Assembly: GCF_028737265.1 (NCBI RefSeq)
Contig: NZ_JAQZAK010000001.1
Coordinates: 1-64,000, forward strand
Direction: 5' to 3'
Origin: Actinomycetospora callitridis
Lineage (GTDB): Bacteria; Actinomycetota; Actinomycetes; Mycobacteriales; Pseudonocardiaceae
DNA length: 64,000 bases
Numbering within the stretch: position 1 is the first letter of the stretch; every line of letters starts with the position of its first letter. The position numbers were made by a program, and so were the translations under genes. The notes beneath the pieces are model-generated. The model was given only the letters and a program-made list of their open reading frames with translations, was not told the origin of the DNA and ran no database searches. This document shows, piece after piece, positions 60,890 through 64,000 of this stretch.

Positions 60890-61744
60890 GTGGTCCCCGA
60901 GCTCGCCGACCCGACGTCCGCCACCGACACCCACGACACCGCCGATCCGGCGGAGACACCCGTGGCCGCCCACCTGGCCGCCGCGGGCGATCTCGCGCGC
61001 GTCGCGGCCGTCGAGACCGCCGACGGCGACGCCGCCCAGGTCGGGGAGGTCGTCGCGGTGCGCGGCGAGGACGTCCCCGACGCCGCGACCCACTACTTCG
61101 CGGCCGACAAGCCCGGGTACCGCGGCTGGTACTGGGCCGTCACCGTCGCCGGTCCCGAGGGCGACGTGAACGTCAGCGAGGTCGTCCTGCTGCCCGGGCC
61201 GGAGTCCGTGGTCGCGCCGAGCTGGGTGCCGTGGCACGAGCGGGTGCGCGCCGAGGACCTCGGCCCCGGCGACCTGCTGCCGGTCGAGGAGGACGACGAG
61301 CGCCTCGTCCCCGCCCACGCGGTGCTCGACGCCGACGACGAGGACCTCCCCGAGGACGAGGTCGTGCCCGGGCCCGGCGTCCGCGAGGTCGGCGACGAGC
61401 TCGGCATGGGCCGCCCCCGCGTGATGAGCCGCGAAGGACGCCTGGACGCGGCGGTGCGCTGGTCCGACGGCGACTTCGGGCCCGGGGCCGACATGGCCCG
61501 CGCGGCGTCGGCGCACTGCGGGACCTGCGGGTTCTACCTGCCCGTCGCCGGCTCGCTGCGCGCCGCGTTCGGGGTGTGCGGCAACGGCAACGTCCCGGCC
61601 GACGGCCACGTGGTGCACGCCGAGTACGGCTGCGGAGGGCACTCCGAGCTGCAGGTCGACAGCGGGTCGATCATCGCGGTCGCGGACCTCGTCTACGACG
61701 ACGGCGTCGAGATGGACTCCGAGCCCGCCGGATCGCGCAGCTAG
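60890..61744 (+). CDS. DUF3027-domain protein
   Basis: A 284-aa protein (GTG 60890, with CACAAT 7 bp upstream; GTG 60869 is an alternative adding 7 residues). THYFAADKPGYRGWYWAVTVAGPEGDVNVSEVVLLPG and PAWVPWHERVRAEDLGPGDLLP-type sequence define DUF3027; the C-terminal part has CGTCGFYLPVAGSLRAAFGVCGN, a CxxC..C pattern that may bind zinc. The family is restricted to actinobacteria and its function is unknown. The next gene starts 4 bp after its stop, so they are probably an operon. Confidence 0.85.
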   Translation: MVPELADPTSATDTHDTADPAETPVAAHLAAAGDLARVAAVETADGDAAQVGEVVAVRGEDVPDAATHYFAADKPGYRGWYWAVTVAGPEGDVNVSEVVLLPGPESVVAPSWVPWHERVRAEDLGPGDLLPVEEDDERLVPAHAVLDADDEDLPEDEVVPGPGVREVGDELGMGRPRVMSREGRLDAAVRWSDGDFGPGADMARAASAHCGTCGFYLPVAGSLRAAFGVCGNGNVPADGHVVHAEYGCGGHSELQVDSGSIIAVADLVYDDGVEMDSEPAGSRS

Positions 61745-61748
61745 GCCG

Positions 61749-64000
61749 ATGCCGACCGGGGACACGGACGCCCTGGGCGCCGACCCGTTCGACACCGCCT
61801 CGCTGCGGCGCGCGGTGCTCGACGCCTGGACCGCCTCCCCGGCGCGCTTCCGCGAGGACGCCAACGCGGAGGAGGACCTCCTGCGCGGGGGCTACCGCGA
61901 CCGGTGGTTCGTCGAGCTGGCGCAGAACGCCGCCGACGCCGCCGAGCGCGCCGGGATCACGACGACCCTGCGGGTGCGGGCGGTCGACGGCGTCCTGCAC
62001 GTCGCGAACGCGGGCGCACCGCTGGACGCCGACGGCGTCGCGGGCCTGGCCTCGCTGCGCGCGTCGGCCAAGCGCGGGTCCGGGGGTGTCGGGCGCTTCG
62101 GGGTCGGCTTCGCGGCGGTGACGGCGATCAGTGACGCGCCCCGGGTCGTGACCCGCGCCGGGGGCGTCGTCTTCGACCGCGCCCGCACGGCGCGCGCCGT
62201 CGCCGACACCGGCGCACCGGGCCTCGCCGACGAGCTGGCGCGACGGGACGGCGCGGCGCCGGCCCTGCGGCTGGTGTGGCCCACCGGACCCGGCGAGGCG
62301 GAGCTCCCGCCGGGCGCCGACACGGAGGTCCGGCTGCCGCTGCGCGCCGGTCTCGACGCCGACGACCTCGTGGCCGTCGCGGCGGCGCAGGCGCCCGATC
62401 TCCTGCTCGCCCTGCCCGCGCTGGCGGCGGTCGACCTGCCCGACGGGATCGTGCGACGCACCGAGGACGGCGACACGGTCCGCGTCGGCGCACGGCGGTG
62501 GCACGTCGTGCGCGCCGAGGGCGAGGTGCCGTCCGCGCTGCTCGCCGGCCTCGCCGTCGAGGACCGTGCCCGCACGGTCTGGCGGGCCACCTGGGCGCTG
62601 CCCGGGGACGGGGTGCTCGCCGGGCCCGAGCGCCCGGACGTCCTGCACGCGCCGACCCCCACCGACGAGCGGACCACGCTGCCGGCCCGGCTGCTGGCCA
62701 CCGTGCCGCTCGATCCCGACCGCCGCCACGTGCGCGACGGCCCGGTCACCGAGCACGTCCTCGCCGCGGCTGCCGCGCGCTACCCCGACCTCGTGCGGGC
62801 CCGTCCCGCCGAGGAGCGCCCCGCCCTCGTCCCCGCCCCCGCGCTGCCCGCGTCGGCGGTCGACGCGACGCTGCGCGACGCGGTGCTCGACGCGCTGCGG
62901 ACCGCGCCGTGGCTGCCGCCCGCGTCCGGCGCCGAGGACCTCCCGCCCGCCGGCGCGCAGGTCCTCGACCTCGACCCCGCGGGCCCGCCCGAGGTCCTCG
63001 CCGCGCTCGCGGAGCGGCTCGCGGACGTCCTGCCGGGGCTCGTCGACGCCCGCCTCGCCGCACCCCGGCACGCGGCCGCCCTGGCCGCGGTCGGCGTCGC
63101 CCGCGTGGGGCCGGCGGCGCTGGTGGACGCGCTCACCGGGCTGGACCGGCCGGTGCCGTGGTGGCGCGGCGTCCTCGCGGGCCTCGCCGCCCTGCCCGGG
63201 CTCACCGCACCCGGGACGCGCGCGGAGCTCGCGGGCCTGCCGGTGCCGCTGGCCGACGGCCGGGTGGTCGCGGGTGCGCGCGGCGTCCTGCTGACCGGCG
63301 GCGACGAGGCGCTCGCCGCCCGCCTCGCCGCGGCCGCGGTCCCCGGGCTGCGCGTGGCCGCACCCGGCCTCGACGACGACCCGGCGGGCCGCGAGCTGCT
63401 CGTGGCCCTCGGCGCGCGCCCCCTCGAGGGATCCGCGCTGCTCGCCGACCCGGCGCTGCGCGAGGCCGTCGACCGCTCCGTGGACGACGCGGAGGAGGGC
63501 CCCGAGGCCGACGGGCGGGCACGGCTCGACGCCCTCGCCGCGCTGGTGCTGGACCTGGTCGCCGACGGCCACGGCGAGCGGGACCTCGGTGCGCTGGCCC
63601 TGCGCGACACCGCGGGCGGGTACCGCCGCGCCGACGAGCTCGTCCTGCCCGAGGGCCTGCTGCGCGGGCTGGTCGACCCGGACGGCCCGCTCGGGGTGCT
63701 CGACCCGGCGGTCGCGGATGCGCACCCGCGCCACGCGCTGATCGCCGTCGGCGTGCTCGACGGGTTCGCCGTCCTGCGCGACGACGCCCCCGCCGGCCCG
63801 GACCACGACCTCGACGACGAGGAGACGTGGTGGGCCGAGGAGGTCGACCCCGCCGCCGACCACGGGGGCGACGGGCCCGACCCGGGACCGCTGGTCGCCG
63901 TCCGGGACCTCGAGCTCGTCGCCGACGACCGCTGGGACGCCGCGTGGCCGGTGCTCGCCGCCGACCGCGAGGTCCGCGAGGCCCTCGGCGGCGCCCGCCC
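61749..64000 (+). CDS. Sacsin-N-terminal-like ATPase-domain protein, 3' partial
   Basis: An open frame of 750 codons from ATG 61749 to the window end, without a stop, so it is cut off by the edge. Residues 50-140 form a GHKL-type ATP-binding module as in sacsin/HSP90: WFVELAQNAADAAERAG (N-box), LHVANAGAPLDADGVAGL (with the Asp-Gly-like motif altered to NAGAP) and KRGSGGVGRFGVGFAAV (glycine-rich lid). The rest is Ala/Leu/Asp rich, with no domain I can name. Similar proteins follow DUF3027 genes in actinobacteria. Role unknown; a chaperone-like or ATP-switch function is possible. Confidence 0.82.
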   Translation, partial: MPTGDTDALGADPFDTASLRRAVLDAWTASPARFREDANAEEDLLRGGYRDRWFVELAQNAADAAERAGITTTLRVRAVDGVLHVANAGAPLDADGVAGLASLRASAKRGSGGVGRFGVGFAAVTAISDAPRVVTRAGGVVFDRARTARAVADTGAPGLADELARRDGAAPALRLVWPTGPGEAELPPGADTEVRLPLRAGLDADDLVAVAAAQAPDLLLALPALAAVDLPDGIVRRTEDGDTVRVGARRWHVVRAEGEVPSALLAGLAVEDRARTVWRATWALPGDGVLAGPERPDVLHAPTPTDERTTLPARLLATVPLDPDRRHVRDGPVTEHVLAAAAARYPDLVRARPAEERPALVPAPALPASAVDATLRDAVLDALRTAPWLPPASGAEDLPPAGAQVLDLDPAGPPEVLAALAERLADVLPGLVDARLAAPRHAAALAAVGVARVGPAALVDALTGLDRPVPWWRGVLAGLAALPGLTAPGTRAELAGLPVPLADGRVVAGARGVLLTGGDEALAARLAAAAVPGLRVAAPGLDDDPAGRELLVALGARPLEGSALLADPALREAVDRSVDDAEEGPEADGRARLDALAALVLDLVADGHGERDLGALALRDTAGGYRRADELVLPEGLLRGLVDPDGPLGVLDPAVADAHPRHALIAVGVLDGFAVLRDDAPAGPDHDLDDEETWWAEEVDPAADHGGDGPDPGPLVAVRDLELVADDRWDAAWPVLAADREVREALGGAR

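Noticed and set aside
59042..61864. Single very long minus-strand protein including the MFS transporter
   Set aside because: The upstream half lies antisense to DUF3027 and the sacsin-like gene, and MFS similarity begins only after GTG 60631.

Overview
The window is a very GC-rich, gene-dense actinobacterial chromosome segment. Many genes start with GTG, overlap by 4 bp (GTGA/ATGA), and several are preceded by a TANNNT box only 6-8 bp from the start codon, as in leaderless transcripts. Mycofactocin genes, a mycothiol-type DinB protein, aerobic CO dehydrogenase and Calvin-cycle genes together suggest a Pseudonocardiaceae-like autotroph or mixotroph (for example Pseudonocardia or Actinomycetospora); the genus is inferred. 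No tRNA, rRNA, CRISPR array, transposase or phage gene was seen.

Layout. 1-6.8 kb: Calvin-cycle island with class I fructose-bisphosphate aldolase (5' cut by the window edge), a minus-strand operon of response regulator, histidine kinase, cbbL and cbbS, and a divergent cbbP (phosphoribulokinase)-cbbY pair. The RuBisCO large subunit is otherwise form-I-like but has Arg in place of two active-site lysines (spinach K175 and the carbamylated K201) and Ala in place of S379. This is the most striking observation in the window. 6.8-16 kb: minus-strand operon around a Pls/PosA-type membrane NRPS (A-PCP-six TM-three left-handed-helix domains), with a BPL_N protein, an M1 metallopeptidase lipoprotein and a DUF418-like membrane protein, followed by a membrane-anchored Hsp70-like protein. 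This resembles a non-alpha poly-amino-acid pathway. 16.2-24.7 kb: mycofactocin accessory genes (two FadH/OYE oxidoreductases, mftE, mftF) with a thioesterase, a phosphoribosyltransferase and a MOSC protein; mftA-D are absent. 25.2-30.1 kb: coxS-coxL-coxM-coxG, with a form II CoxL (AYRGAGR).

30.2-38.6 kb: thiM-thiE, a P1-family peptidase, an AraC-type regulator, alkylation repair genes (AlkA-like, Ogt), moaA-moaD, and a TetR/NAD(P)-binding-protein divergent pair with a clear operator. 38.7-43.6 kb: HlyD-like adaptor, membrane protein, two related secreted proteins and a LuxR-type regulator with a degenerate receiver. 43.6-49 kb: acyl-CoA dehydrogenase, a HTH-Mop regulator with modABC, and a hemerythrin-like protein. 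49-54.6 kb: AMP nucleosidase, amidohydrolase, DinB-like protein, acyl-CoA synthetase and a cold-shock protein. 54.7-64 kb: two tandem ricin-lectin secreted paralogues, a DUF2771-like protein, an MFS transporter, DUF3027 and a sacsin-like ATPase-domain protein running off the 3' edge.

Functional links. CO oxidation by a Mo hydroxylase can supply electrons for CO2 fixation, and the same window holds molybdate uptake (modABC) and molybdopterin synthesis (moaA, moaD). Small dispersed palindromes of at least three types lie between genes and in several cases have entered coding sequence (the second OYE gene, mftF, modC), where they were tolerated in linkers or terminal extensions.
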